The notes below the pieces were generated by a model. The model searched no databases and had not been told where the DNA came from. It was given only the letters and a program-made list of their open reading frames with translations. Position numbers and translations under genes: made by a program. From contig JAAOOA010000127.1 of the NCBI GenBank assembly GCA_012861695.1, positions 25,519,811-25,583,810 of the forward strand: a stretch of DNA of 64,000 nucleotides, read 5' to 3'. Every line of letters begins with the position of its first letter. Within the stretch, counting starts at the first letter, position 1. Source of the stretch: Trematomus loennbergii. Lineage: Eukaryota > Chordata > Actinopteri > Perciformes > Nototheniidae. Positions 35,606 to 49,207 of this stretch are shown here, piece by piece.

Positions 35606-38600
35606 TCATCCCTCCCAATTCTATTCATGCAGCCAAGACAATGACAACATACATCCTTTTAATCCCAACAAATCATGCTTAACAGGTGTAGTTTGTTGAT
35701 TTCGCTACAGATAAATATGAACTAATAAATGGTCTAGAGATAAATAAGTGAGTATTTCTGAATAATACATTGTTATGGGCAAACTGTTTGCAGGACTGAT
35801 CTGTAAAAGGTCTTGAACTGCTGCAGAATTTGAGTTGAACCAGCCAGTTGTGCCTCAAGGCCTTCTCAACACTGAATACAAATGTGGCCAATAATTCCCT
35901 GCACACCGTCTGCAGCGTGAATAAAGGGAACACCACTCAATATTATTTGCAGCTTAACTTGTGCACTGCTTAATGTCTAAAAAGTGGTTTATTTGCAACT
36001 GACAGGCTATTTTTGACTTTTTTATAGAAACTGAAGCTGTTGACTTGTGTGCGAATGTTTATGTGTGTGTCCGTGAAGAGCCATGTGCGAACAAAGCAAC
36101 TATGGCACATAAGTGGCAAGACGGATGAAATCCCCGGATCCATTTCTGCCGCTACCCAACTGCTGATCACTGAGAAGTGTTCGCTTAGCATGCGATGAAG
36201 CGCCCAGTGCCCGAAATTAGGTCTGCTGAGGACAACACTAAGAATGCATGACACAGGATACAGGGAGCTCTTGGCAGACTTTCTGGTCAAATCAATAGAA
36301 ATGAAGATGTCTTTTTGAAATAGGGCAATGGGCCCCTGCTTCTTCCTGTTTTTGCTCCGCTAACGGATCAATTTGACGAGGTTGCGTGCGAGGCAGGTCT
36401 ACAAACACAAGTCACTTAAGCATAAAAACTGATCCTGGCTGTGTTCCATCCCGAGATTTCATAGCACCCTCCCTTACAGATCTCAGGTGATTGGACATAA
36501 AGCCTTCCCTCTATAAACCTTGTTATTTACACTGGGTATGTCAGCTACATCTCTAGAGAAGGGAGTAAATGAGAGTGAGTGTGTGCTTGTGAGGGGATTT
36601 AAGTTCCAGTAGAACAAACAAAGACTAAATCCTGCTCGTGTTTAATTAGGTGCATCAGCTTTAATGGCAGTTAATATTAAAGCTTACATCAGTTTGAATT
36701 TGGATTAGACGTATTATCACGAGAGGGTGCATTGCCCTAATCAATGGGGAAATCAGTGTTGGAGGTAATTACATCTGCAACATATCACAGAGTTTATGCT
36801 GTAAGCTGTGAGAATTGCAGAGCTGGCATTTCATTTATAGCTTTTCATTGTCTCAGCAAATGTGAACATACTTCAATTACTATTCTTAGTATGCCTATTT
36901 AAATGAAGGAACAGCTATTCTTAATTTAAATACGTTGTTGTCGGATCGGAGAGTCTAATCAGTATTTGCGTGCATGCACAAACATATTGCGTAAAAGCAT
37001 CCTTGGTACTAAATGGATAACAGATGTAGTTTAATTTGTTAGCTATTTAGTGCATCATGCTTATTATTCTGTCCTTGGTGTGTGTACAGTAGCTGCTCTG
37101 ATTGTGGTACAGGTACGTTCCCTGCAGGGCACAATAACGAATATAAATTATCAAACTTGAGTGAATTCATACAATATTGTGTTGGAACCAGATGAAGAGT
37201 GAGTTTGATTATAATATGTTATTTTTTTCACAGTCCACAGATGGATTTACATCACCATCTGGAGTTGATCTGTCAGCTGACAGTTTGTGTTGGAGAGATG
37301 GAAACATGAGCATTGTGTGAGTAAAGGCAGTTGTTTGCTAACATAGTAATTATACTGTTATTATCACATGATAATAATTACTTTTCCGAATGCCTCAAAG
37401 TAACTCAAAATAAGAAAAGGTGCAGCTTTAAATATTTGTTGGGTTTCTTGAAAATGCTTCATAAATATACGGCACCAGCACATCATTTGTTCCAATGCAG
37501 ACAATACAACCACCATTGTTGTGCTTTATCTTGACTAAATAGTGCTAAATAGAAGTAGTTTACAATCCCAAACGTTTTTGATTGCGTAGTCTTAAAAAAT
37601 GTGTTGTACAGACGGATATATACAGTATACCACATAAGGTGTCACATCTCAGCTAAGAAAGCAGGACGAGCTTTGTTCGTATTTCTGAGTGTAAGAAGGC
37701 GGCAGAAAATGTTCACTAATACAGACAGTTTTTCTTGGAGTGTAAGAGCAACATACAATGCTAAAAACCAGTATTATCCCCCTTTTAAGCCCTTGTCAAC
37801 TACAGACAAGCAATACTCCATCAAGCTTCAGGGAATTGTAATACTCCCACACAGACTGTGCAGTATTGAATAACAGCCTGATTTAAGTGCCCATCACTGT
37901 CCTAATTGGTTTCCTCTGGCTCCGTGTCGACTCTGCTTTCTCAATCTCTCTCTACGGTTCTGACCATCTCTCTATCTGTCTTCCTCCCTGAGGCACCGGA
38001 CATCTCTCACGCTCTGTCCTCCCTTACAGTACTCCCCTGCTCGATCTTATATCTCGCTGCCTCGCCCTCCCTCTACAACAATGACTTTGATCAAATAGGG
38101 AGCCAGTTAAAATCAGTCCTCTTTCAGCCATTTTCTGTCCAACGGTGACCAACCACTGTATGGACAGATTGTATTTTGACGGGTGCTTTAATCACCTTAA
38201 TCTGTTCGAATGTAACTTTGAACTTCGTATTTGAAAACTTCTACCAATGCTTAAGAAGGAAAATACTGTGATCATTAATTAAATGCACATAAATATAAGT
38301 TTGGCTTAAGGTCAGATTTTATCATTTTGACCAACTCTTATCTCTTCTGTGTAGATAGAAAAGGAGAACACCACATTGTACTGTACATCTCTTGGTCATG
38401 GTATTGAATTCCAATAATGTAATTTAGGTAAAACGTAATTAAAAAGTAAATCCTGCATATCCACATATCAACAAGCAATACAAAAAGTATATAAGCATAT
38501 TAAAAGGAAATTACTAGCGATAAGTCCATCCGTATTGATTTCCCTGGCCACATACATGCAAACATTGAATACACAACCTTTGTATCCCCTCTAAAAATGA

Positions 38601-39305
38601 GAAACATTGTCATATTTTACATATAAATAACACCTAAATTAAAGTTTGATGGCCCGTGTAACATAGCGTGTACCAGCATAAAAAGTGTGGGTCCACCAGG
38701 GACACACGTGCAGTTCAAGAGGACAACATCTGACTCACAATGGACAGTAGACACCATGTCACCACTGTGTGTACTGAGGCAGCATGACATACAGTGTGGG
38801 ACACGGAAATAAAGCTCAGTCAAGTGGAAAAGAACCTCAAATAAACCTTCTGTGTCCCAAAAGTCGGTCTGCCCTTCATTGTCAATGGAGCAGCTGCAGG
38901 CTTTACTGAAATAACTAACAGCAGGCTAAGGCATAATAACCGACATTGTAAATGTTAACATACATTTCTCAGCCATTACTTCTATATTTCTTAATAGTAT
39001 CTCCAGCATTTCTGTAGCTGGGCTACCCTAAGGGCTCCAACTTTGGCCTTTTGTTCCTCACTTATGTGAATATGTAATCTAATGTTCTCTAATTTCATGC
39101 CATTGGCTCTCTCATTTGCAAGACTGCTCCCGATTTGATTTGTTGAAATACATGAATTATACACGGATACAATTGGAGTACCAACTAACTATTATTTACT
39201 ATATTTACTGGTGTCCTCATTTCTGAAGCAAATCAAATGTCAGAAAGTCAATCAGATAATGTCAATCACAATGTCAGGAAGCATCGTATTTAAATGTCAT
39301 GTTTG
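35606..39305. other. non-coding stretch with possible conserved element
   Basis: No gene. From about 36590 to 36920 there is a dense set of TAAT/ATTA cores (TTTAATTAGG, GTTAATATTAAAG, GGTAATTACATC) in low-repeat sequence, the look of a homeodomain-bound enhancer; this is inference. The plus strand at 37910-38080 is pyrimidine-rich. Nothing else is recognised. Confidence 0.4.
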
Positions 39306-39560
39306 AAGATAAGATAAGATAAGATTGATCCCCGTAGGGAGCTCAGATGTTAAAGCAGCAACAGAATAAAGTGTAAAACACAAGACAGCACGGATAAGAG
39401 TTCACACAAGCATAATAATAAGAATAAAAATAAGAGTAAACATGTAAGTAACAGTATGAATAGAAATAACAACAATATGGTAAAACACTGATCAGCTGAA
39501 TGAACATACAAATTATGTGAAGATGGTAAATATATACACATGTATAAGTGCAGGAGTGAG
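39306..39560 (-). mobile_element. probable LINE 3' tail with AAGAT microsatellite
   Basis: Four AAGAT units (39306-39325) are followed by TGATCCCCGTAGGGAGCTCAG and GTTAAAGCAGCAACAG, then A-rich sequence. Read on the minus strand this is a 3' UTR ending in a CTTAT-type tail, as in several teleost LINE families where a GATCCCC block sits just before the tail. No coding part remains. Left limit is clear, right limit is approximate. Confidence 0.5.
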
Positions 39561-41829
39561 TGTAAGTCATATGCACATATAATGAAGGTTGTTTTTACAT
39601 GTGTTTTGTCTCTCCAAAGTGTAAAGAAGCAATCAACACATTTTTGGCACTCAAATTCCATAACGTATAGTACACAGACCTATAGCAGAGACCTATAACC
39701 TATTTACTTCAGCCTAGCCTGCAGTGCATGCAGAATGCAATCCAAAATGCAATATATTAACATTTCCTAATTTGGGTTGACTTCAAATCACAAATGAAAT
39801 GTTAAAACTAGTTTAAAAATAACTGCTGCCCCAGATAACAAAACATGGCTGTCTTATTAAAAGTATCTTTAGACCATGTGCTTGCAGAGACTCTTCCTGT
39901 GGGTATCAGGTGATTGACAGGAAGTAGAGCATAGCATAATGTGTGTAATGATGTAAAAACACTCTAAGCACAATAAAACGGCACACAAACGGCCACAAAC
40001 CCAAATGTAGGCTCAGTGTGTGATGGACAATGTAACTCCAGTGGAAGTTGTTTTTGTTACCTCTTCATACTGGGCAAGAATGAATGGCAGCAAATGGAGA
40101 AGAACAAGCTCTGCCACATTAAGATGAGTATATGTGGAACAACAGGAGAAATAAGGACAGGAGCAGCCTCTCACAAACTAAGGATCATAACAATCCAACT
40201 AGTTCTAGTTTAAGGATAAAATTAAGTAAAAATGAACATGTTAAATTAAAACAATGCATATTGAACGACTAGACGTTAAACCCCAACATACTGAGCCAAA
40301 CTGTGAAGGGTATTATCAAATAGGTTAAACAACACATTCATATGTATGTAGCGTGTGCAAAATAAGAGCAATTTCTATCATTTTTATTTCATTTTTTACA
40401 AACGCTCATTGGCTGATGACCTGCCTTTATCTCATATGTGTTTTTTTAATTTAAAATTATTATTTATTATTAACAAATATGAAACATTTTAGTCGTAGGC
40501 TAGAAAAACAATTACAGGTCAGTTTGACTAGAAGCCTACATGTTAGCATACAGTATTGTCCTAAACAATTTAATAAATATGCATTTAAATACGGCTTAGC
40601 TTAAAAAACACAGGCAAAGCTGGCTTTTTTCTGGATAATTTACAATCAATTTAAGTATAAGTAATATTCAATAGTACACTAACCTGCTTGAGTTGTAAAT
40701 ATATTTTCCAAAACGGATACACCAGAACAGCATTGCCCTTTATCTAAACACAACACAACAAAGGACTGCTTGAGAGATTAATATTATGACTCTGTTACTA
40801 TGACTTATAAAGACATTACACAACACAACTTGGAACCAGTGCGCTGATTAAAAAACCCAACGAATAAGCACAGGCAATGACCATGGAAACGTATAATAGC
40901 CTGTGTTACATTGGGAAAAGCCCACGCAGGCACTGTGCATGGGGACAACACACAATGACTAATATGAGTTGCATTAACCCTAACAGTAAAACACCACAAT
41001 CAGTACTAGGGTAGATGTATATGTATGTACTTAATCAACAAGAACAAACACGCAGAGCAGAGAGAGGGGGAGTTTTCACTCACCTAATACCTATTTTCAG
41101 TACTTCATGGTGGGAAGGTGTCCCAAAACCACTTTATATTTCCCACTGCATTTGAGAAATTCCACAACTCCAAGTGTTCCATTTTCTCATGTGCACAGTT
41201 GCCCTTACTCTATCCTATCTGGGCTCAGGTCCAGTTTCTATTCCCAGGCAGTCAATTGGCTGAACAAGTCCTGAAATCCAACTTCTGTAGCCGCTAGCTA
41301 AACAAAACAAAAACGTCCCATAAAAACACAGTATAGCTGATATAATTAGCTTTACTGGAAAACTTGCTAACTTCTTCAGCTTCTTCTAACTGCCTGGGAT
41401 CCATTTGTAGTGAAGCTACAGTGGCTCCTCTCATTGTTTCCCTTTCCCCAGAGAGTCTTGGCCATCCACTTTCACAGCGCCACTAATACATAAAAAAATA
41501 CACTTCACCTGCCAATGCTGCTCTGTGCGTTTGTAGGTTGGTCTATCCACCCAACAATCTGCCAATGAGATTCTTTGGCCTAGGTTTGTTACACATTGTC
41601 ATAGCACTATTGGCTGAGTTTTCATTATCTTTGTAGTTTTTTAGTCAAGGCAAAGTTTTACATTATTAATCCTAAGCAAGTAGCAAAATAATTTGTATGT
41701 TGTGTTTTTGTTGAAAGTTTTTAATATTATTTTATTGAACTTAATGAACAATAGAGCCGGTAAAGGCCGCAAATGGGGCATAGGTGTCAATTGTTTTGTT
41801 ATTGAAGGATACAATTATTATAATTATCA
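39561..41829. other. non-coding stretch; possible minus-strand exon edge
   Basis: No exon can be proved. On the minus strand TATTAG|GTGAGTG places a consensus 5' splice site with the last exon base at 41084. Upstream (41404-41294) is a 36-codon frame starting ATGGATCCC, and a CCAAT box-like ATTGGCAG lies near 41565. This could be a first exon of an unknown transcript. Nothing else is recognised. Confidence 0.35.
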
Positions 41830-41833
41830 TTAA

Positions 41834-42205
41834 AGGTGGGGTAGGTATGTTTGAGAAACCGGCTGAGATACACTTTTGTTATATTCCATGGAATGCTCTT
41901 AACATCCCGATAGCAATGAATATCTTAAGTGCTTTGACAAAAAATCCATAAAAAAATGTAATCTGTGGAAGCCGTAGCTGTAAAAAGCACGACCATATTT
42001 TAGCCGGCCGGCTAAAATAACTGGATGCCTACTGCCTGTCAGCCTTCCATCTGTGCACAAACTTATCTCGTGCCTCATTGGTCATGTGCGCGTTTGTGTG
42101 TGTTGGAGGAGGGGCTCTGTAAGGAAGTGGCAGATTTTTTCTGGCTGTGTATTTTCAAATTCTAGCGCACTCGAGCTGGTTTCTCCAAAATTACCTACCC
42201 CACCT
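41834..42205 (-). mobile_element. MITE family D, copy D1 (piggyBac-type, TTAA target)
   Basis: A 372-bp element between TTAA at 41830-41833 and 42206-42209. Both ends read AGGTGGGGTAGGTA on their own strand, giving a strong inverted repeat. It is inverted relative to D2 and D3. Near its centre, 41996-42019 is a perfect 24-bp palindrome around AGCCGGCCGGCT. There is no coding capacity. Confidence 0.9.
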
Positions 42206-42209
42206 TTAA

Positions 42210-43577
42210 GGTAAATGTTAGAATTTGTTTATAAAATATATATAATTTCTTTGTTTTGGGGCAACCACTGCCTGTATCTAAGTGACAGTGTTGAAAAGGG
42301 GATACTGGGTCCGGTCAAGCCGCAGTAGATGGACCGCCACGTCTACCTAATATCTAATATTTAATCAGTTTTTACCAGATATTGGAATAGAAAATACAAG
42401 ATGCACAGATATGGCAGCATTGCATATCATGGAATACTGATATCTTAAAGTTAACACATTAGAGGTCTGGCAAATTCTTTAAAAACTAATAAAAATGTCA
42501 ATCGGCAGCTCATATGAATACAAAATTGAACAGATCTCCACACTCGTCTGAGGCAGCAAGGGATGCATGCTGAGTGGAGGTTGTAATCTGTGTCGAACAA
42601 TGATTGCATGCATTCAGCAAAATAATTCATTTACTGTGTAAAGACACTTAAATGGCATCCTGCGTGTTTATGGCGAGGTTTCCAGCAGAGCTGTCAGACG
42701 TGAATTTATCTCTATATTCTGTAGCAGCCAAAACACCATCTTCATATTGAAACGTTGCACATAAAATAAGATTACCCATGATTGCGCTCACATTGTGTTC
42801 AATGCAGTCACATGCTCTTCAACTCGCTGTGTAAGGTTCTCCTGCTGGCTTCAATATCGACTCACAGTGTAGTATTGGGCCTTCAAGTCAGATTTCATGA
42901 ATGTTGGCAAAATGTTGAACACTAATCTCTTTTTGAGTTTTCATCCTATTAAATCACATTCAGTTCAAAGAGTGTTCAAGCTCTCCCACCCAAATGTGTC
43001 ACTTCAAGTTAAATGTGGCCTTCAAGGATAAATCTGGATTATTTGGTTAAAAATATAGAGGAATGGTAAAATTCGTATCCCAGCTTTTCATTGTGATTTG
43101 GCTTTGACCTACTGCACTTCCACAAGTTCTGCATGTACTTATCAAGGTTTTACCTCCAAGTAAAGTAAGTATTCTGCATCAAACTAGTGTGTTTAATGCA
43201 CATTTTGGGACTGCTCATTCTTCTTTGGATGTACAGTAATGTCACATTTTGCTGTAAATGATTGTATCTGAAATTAATAATGGGCAAACTACAAACAAAA
43301 GACCAACTTGGAATGAACTGGAATTATCCTTCCAACTGGCCACAATTCATATTTTTACAAGGACATTGTTTCAAATGAGAAAAAGACAATGTTAGAATAA
43401 CACTTGTAGTGAGGAAAGTACACAAAAGCTGAAGAAGCAGATACTTTCTTAGCTGGAAAAACGAACATACAAATTGGACTTACATTGTCCATATGGCCAT
43501 GAACATGACTTCATGAATGAAGATGTTGCTCAGTAATTCCTAAATGTTTTCTTTTTTTTAAGGTTTTTTATATGACC
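42210..43577. other. non-coding spacer between inverted D copies
   Basis: About 1.37 kb of AT-rich sequence, with no gene or repeat recognised. It would form the loop if the flanking D1 and D2 copies paired. Confidence 0.5.
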
Positions 43578-43581
43578 TTAA

Positions 43582-43962
43582 AGGTGGGGTAGGTACTTTT
43601 GGAGAAACCAGCTCGAGTGCGCTAGAATTTGAAAATACACAGCCGGAAAAAATCTGCCACTTCCTTACAGAGCCCCTCCTCCAACACACACGAACGCGCA
43701 CATGACCAATGAGGGCACGAGATAAGTTTGTGCACAGATGGAAGGCTGACAGGCAGGTAGGCCATCCAGTTATTTTAGCCGGGCCAGCTAAAATGATTGG
43801 TCGTGCTTTTTACAGTACTACGGCTTCCACAGATGACATTTTTTATGGATTTTTTGTCAAAGCACTTAAGATATTCATTGCTATCGGGATGTTAAGAGCA
43901 TTCCATGGAATATAACAAAAAGTGTATCTCGAGCCGGTTTCTCAAACTTACCTACCCCACCT
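43582..43962 (+). mobile_element. MITE family D, copy D2 (piggyBac-type, TTAA target)
   Basis: A 381-bp element flanked by TTAA at 43578-43581 and 43963-43966, with ends AGGTGGGGTAGGTAC and (other strand) AGGTGGGGTAGGTAAG. It is nearly identical to D3. An open frame of 68 codons from 43709 is also found in D3 at the same place, but it is confined to the MITE, changes length with an indel and is not a gene. Confidence 0.9.
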
Positions 43963-43966
43963 TTAA

Positions 43967-46900
43967 AATGTGAAACATCAATATATGATCAAATGTATAT
44001 AATTTACACTTGCTATTGTAGGTTTAAGTAATCCTGACTAAAATATCCTGACACTTGCTCTCACCTCCTCCATAGACTCAAATCTTGTTCATTTTGAATA
44101 GTCCTGCAATCCCCTGTGAATAATATTTTGCACATTTCTGTTCAACACTTCGTCTTTTTATACTTATGCTGCTCTGAATTTTTTTGATGTGATTAGATTT
44201 AAATGTGTTTTAATAGTTGTATAATAGTACAATGTATTCCTCTTACTGTGCACCATTCACACCAGGGCAAATTCCTCGTATGTGTAAACATATACATATA
44301 CTGAATAGCATAATACAAATTACTTTGTTAAGACTTGTGTTTTTCATATGTACAAGTAAAAGTTTGATGAGGAGTTTTGAAAGCCATAAATATTAGCAGA
44401 AGTATTTTCATTCTCCGTCACTCAAACATTTAAGTCTTTATTTTTCAGTGTTATTGCACTTTCATTTATTCATGTTTCCCAAGTGGGCTTCCAGGGCTTT
44501 TAAACACACATTTGCTCTCTGTCATGGACTAGTGATACAATGGAAATGTGTTTGAAATTGTTTACCTCTGTTTTCCACAGAGTTGAATATGGAGATGTGG
44601 CGGCATGTTATTGTTGTTCACACAGTTGTTTCCGGACTAGAATCAGGCTTTGACTCAGAGGGACAATCTCCTTGAAACTAAAAGATGGCAGCTCAATGTT
44701 TCCAGTCTCTTTGAGCTGTGAAAGAAAAGTGCAATCTGTTTCAGTGATTACCGGCTGACTCACAACAAACCGCCAACACTGAAGTGATGCAAGTGTCTTA
44801 CCTCCATTTTACCGGTGTCTTTTTTTCAAAATGTCTAGTGGCATCTTTAAAACAGAGAAAAAGGAACACTTCTAAATCAGCCAAAGTCTGTTTTTCAAAG
44901 GAAACTTTCTCTATACGGTACATAAAGAACGAAACTTGATGCTCCCCTCCATGAAACAGATTAATAATGTTGACATGAGCTGCAGGAAGGATATTTTCCA
45001 CAGCTGGTTAGATTCTTGTGAAACCACCTGTCATGTCAGTGAAATAGCAAATCTGTGGCTTCATTCCCATGCGCATAAAAAAAAACCTTTATAGAATTTA
45101 AATTTAAAATCAATTCCATGGGTTTTGACAGCCTCCTGTTCAAACATCATGCTGACATCGTACAACCGTGTGAGTCATTGTGCTCCTAACAGAATGATTC
45201 TTCACCAATTACATTTCCTAAACCACCGAAACCCAGAATGATACTGTATCTCGTATGGTTTGATGTATTCCACCATGAGAAAAACAGATATTATAATTCA
45301 GGGAAACAGCTGTTCTCACTGTAGCATTTCTTCACAGAAAGTCCCAGGTCTGTGTAGGAAAAGGAAAAGTCACTCGTCATGCTTTGGGACCAGATATTTA
45401 ATTCAGCTGACTGGATGTGAAGCTTGAAAATGTGTGATTTACATATTCATTTGAATGTCACAGTGGATCTGTTTCAGTGTGATGTTGTTAAGACTGCTGT
45501 GTCTCAGCATACATTGTTAAATGGGAATGTCAAGGCCGGTTGGAAAAAAGCACCTTCACAGAATGTGTTTCATTGTCGGCTCCCTTCAGGAGCAATTCAG
45601 ACTTTGTTTCTGTGGTTTGTTGTTCTTTCATCGATTGATTAATTTCAGAATGTTCTCTTGAGGTCCACATGGGTTGACACAGAACAACACCTGAAGTTAT
45701 TTAGGTTTTCATTCAAGCAGACGTTTCCTGTCACTCAAAGTGCCAAAAGTGTATCTGTTACAATTGTGTAAGCATTACGTAACACAATAAACCTTAAAGG
45801 AATATATCCAGTGTTCAAATGCGAATGACTTCATGACTAGAGGGTCATTTGAGGTCAAACATACACCGAAAACTATAACATACATTTTCAGCCTCCTTTT
45901 TTTTACCTCACATGAACTGCCTGCGTTGGATGATTTCAGCAATAAGCTCCTAAACTTACTGTCTGCTTCCTGCTCAGAACCCTTGTAATCACTGTTAGCA
46001 AGAAGCTCATGAAGAAAGTCAAATATCATGAAAGCTCAAGCCGCAGATATTTCTTTCAAGAGTTGGTTGAAAAGATCTTAGAGCTAAGAAGCCATTGAGT
46101 ATTGGCCTTGTATGTATCGGGTAAACAAACAGGCATTCAATCTAAATTACAGGTAAGGTTAGTTATTAGCCATTAACTTAACAAGTTAGGTGTTCCTGGA
46201 CTTTTTTAATGTGGAAATAATTTGTTAGTAGCATTACTACTATTACCTTAAAATATAATAATGTTACCTTTTTTTCTTCACTGCCAATTGTTGAGTTGCA
46301 GAATCTGAGCATGAATGTACGCAATTTGTGTGTTAAGAGTAAGGAGAAATTATCTACTTAAACTGACAATATTTTGTCATTTGATCTACATTATTATGTG
46401 TTGAGGGTTGTTGTATGTTATGGGTTAAAACATGCAATTGAAAGTCTCACTCTAGTTCTCACTTTACGTCATTTTCCGCACCATTTAGATCAAGTGTCAG
46501 ATAAGATATTTAAAACAATAAATGGTCATATAATATAATGCTAACTAAGGGTGAACACTTTCATAAGGTTTGCTGCAGAGCTTAACACTGAGATCCAAGA
46601 TGGCGTGCCATTCTTTCTAAAGGTTCTCTCTCTGTGAAAATAAAGTTCTTCAGGCTTTCACATTATTGGGTCTAAAGCACACATGATAGGGATGTTCATG
46701 TAGTTTAATTGTTGTATTCGCTCAGATTGTGAAACAAATAAAAAGGACATGTCAGTGTGTCTGATGGTCATGCTTTTTTTCTTGATTGTTGCCCTTTACT
46801 TCTTAATAATTATATACGCAGGAAAAAGCTCTTTGGGAACAAGTTGCCATTGCGTCTGTCGCCCAACTGCTCTTCATGACAGCTTCTCCTACATCGACGC

Positions 46901-48434
46901 ATTCCTTTTCTTTTATGCAATCAGTTATTTTTATTTTAGTATTTCTCTGAAAATAGAAAATGTCCAAGTTGTCAAAGGACTAGTTTTAACATCCATTAAA
47001 GTGACACGATTCTGAAATGCCATGGGTTTTTTGAGAAGGCAGTAGAGCCTTGTGTTGCACAGCTTCCATTATAATGACATCCAACCTTTTCACGATAATA
47101 AAATGTAGTTTCAGAATGATTTCGCTGAATGCCTGTCTGTTTTATTATCACACAAATGATAATAAATTGTGGAAACAGTGAGCCCTGCAAATTAAAACAA
47201 TTACTTTGACTGTGAGACACGTCTATAAATGAAATTGGCAAGCCGGCAGCTTTGAAGAGGTTAGGGAAAAAAGGAGACGAAAGTAGAGCTGTTGAGCTTC
47301 CTCCATCAGGTTAAGTGCTCAAACTCCTGAAAGTCTGATTGCAAATGAGGTCTGTGCACTTCTGTGAGCTGTGTTATGACAAGCTGTGTCTCAGCAGAGT
47401 AACACTGCTCTACTGCTGCCTGGTGAGCCGCTCATCACAGGTGTGTTGAGCTTTAAGCAACAGCTCCCCCTTTAGAACATGGCCGGATCACATTTGTTTG
47501 TGTCATATTGAATGTAAGAGGAAGTAAGACCAATTAGAGTTACGTCTATTGAACTCCACCGGCCATATGTGCCCTGAGGGGAATATGGACTGTCTTTACT
47601 CTCTCCTCTTCCTCCTGAAGCAGAACAGACAGCTGTGGAGATCTGAAAGCTTCAACATATCTTTTCCGACAGTACTGCGTTAGACAGAAGGGGGGCTGAG
47701 GGTCTGCAGTCCTTGCTTATTGTGTGATTTTTTGGGGGGGTATATCATGTGTGTGCAGTTACTTTTAACACACACAAGTAGTACACGTGCTATATGTGAC
47801 ATGTACTGTATGTAGTAACGTGTGTGGTTTATTGTTCTCTTTTATCCTTTCGCCTGTACAGTATATCTACTTGTCTTTCATCCTTCTTTTATAACTAATG
47901 CTGTTGATGTATTGTGATTTTAAGGGTGTCCATTATCATCTGGCCGGGACAACAGCTGGAAACTTGCAATGTTGGCTAAAGCTGCCCCATTTACTGTTTT
48001 GTGTGACAGTTGATCAAACCAGATGCCATCAGCTCTGAAATATGCAATCAAGTAAAGGGAACATTTTTGATTTGGAAGAGAGTATCTTTTCACTCTATGT
48101 TTATTCAAAAATATTTTATGAAGTAATCATTTTTCATTCATTTTTGTCCTTTGATAATACACTTGCCTTAGATGTTTAATTGCATTTTGTGAGAATACAC
48201 GAATGTGCACATCAATCACAGTTTTTGATGCAGTTTAATTAAATGTCCTTGTGCTTGTAACCTGGACCATGTCTTTTCAGCAAACAGTTATGTGGATGTG
48301 TTGCAAACTGTCTCAGGATAAAAGAAGTCTTTCAGAAGAGGTGTCTTTTTGATGTTCAAAAAAAAGGTCCATGTTTCATGTCAAATATCTGTTCTGTGAT
48401 GTATCATGTGAATGTATATACATTATTATTTTAA
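43967..48434. other. long non-coding stretch, no gene recognised
   Basis: About 4.5 kb with no clear transposon end. A frame at 46749-47015 translates to a hydrophobic, aromatic-rich 88-residue peptide with two possible membrane segments, but T-rich DNA yields this by chance and no homologue comes to mind. A T-to-G run (GGGGGGG) occurs at 47733-47739. Confidence 0.45.
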
Positions 48435-48438
48435 TTAA

Positions 48439-49207
48439 AGAGGAGATGTTATGATCATTGTCAGGTCCATATTTGTATTTTGTGCCTCTACTGTGATATA
48501 TTTCCATGCTTTAAAGGTGGGGTAGGTAAGTTTGAGAAACCGGCTCGAGATCGCTAGAATTTGAAAATACACAACCGGAGAAAATCTGCCACTTCCTTAT
48601 AGAGCCCCTCCTCCAACACACACGAACGCGCACATGACCAATGAGGGCACGAGATAAGTTTGTGCACAGATGGAAGGCTGACAGGCAGGTAGGCCATCCA
48701 GTTATTTTAGCCGGGCCGGCTAAAATGATTGGTCGTGCTTTTTACAGTATTACGGCTTCCACAGATGTCAAAGCACTTCAGATATTCATTGCTATCGGGA
48801 TGTTAAGAGCATTCCATGGAATATAACAAAAAGTGTATTTCGAGCCAGTTTCTCAAACTTACCTACCCCACCTTTAACGTTCAAAAGGTTTTTTATTTTT
48901 CTCTTTTCACCCTCTGTCTGAAACCAGAGCCCAGTCTGCTCAGATTGGTTAGCTGGCCGGCTCTGTTGTGATTGGTCAACCGCTTAGAGATGTCCCGCCC
49001 CTTAACCTATCACGTGCAATGTGTTGCAGCGCTAGCCAATGGAAGCACCAGTGTTACTGATGTCCCTTACAGAAGTACACAAAGGAGTCCAATTGAGGTG
49101 TTCCCTCCTCCCTCTGGATGTTAGTTTTTGCAGACCATTAACATGCACAAAAACCTATATAAAACACTACAAGAAAGGGAAACCCGCGAAAAGCATAATA
49201 GGGACGT
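48439..49207 (+). mobile_element. MITE family B, copy B5, split by a nested MITE D
   Basis: B5 starts AGAGGAGATGTTATG after TTAA (48435-48438), is interrupted at TTAA by D3 (48515-48873), resumes as CGTTCAAAAGG at 48878 and continues through the standard B landmarks to AAGCATAATAGGGACG, with TTAA at 49208-49211. Removing D3 and one TTAA restores the B order GCTTTAA-GTTCAAAAGG. Both outer TTAA copies are intact. Confidence 0.88.
48515..48873 (+). mobile_element. MITE family D, copy D3 nested inside B5
   Basis: A 359-bp element flanked by TTAA at 48511-48514 and 48874-48877, both inside B5. It is very similar to D2 but lacks about 22 bases after CTTCCACAGATG. The central palindrome is present with a single extra G between its arms. 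Confidence 0.9.

Noticed and set aside
46749..47015. Small membrane protein of 88 residues
   Set aside because: Hydrophobicity follows from T-rich DNA; no family resemblance and no supporting signals.
43709..48826. Matching open frames of 68 and 61 codons at 43709 and 48641 that look like a small repeated gene
   Set aside because: Both lie wholly inside MITE D copies D2 and D3. Similarity reflects the transposon, and a 22-base indel alters the reading frame between them.
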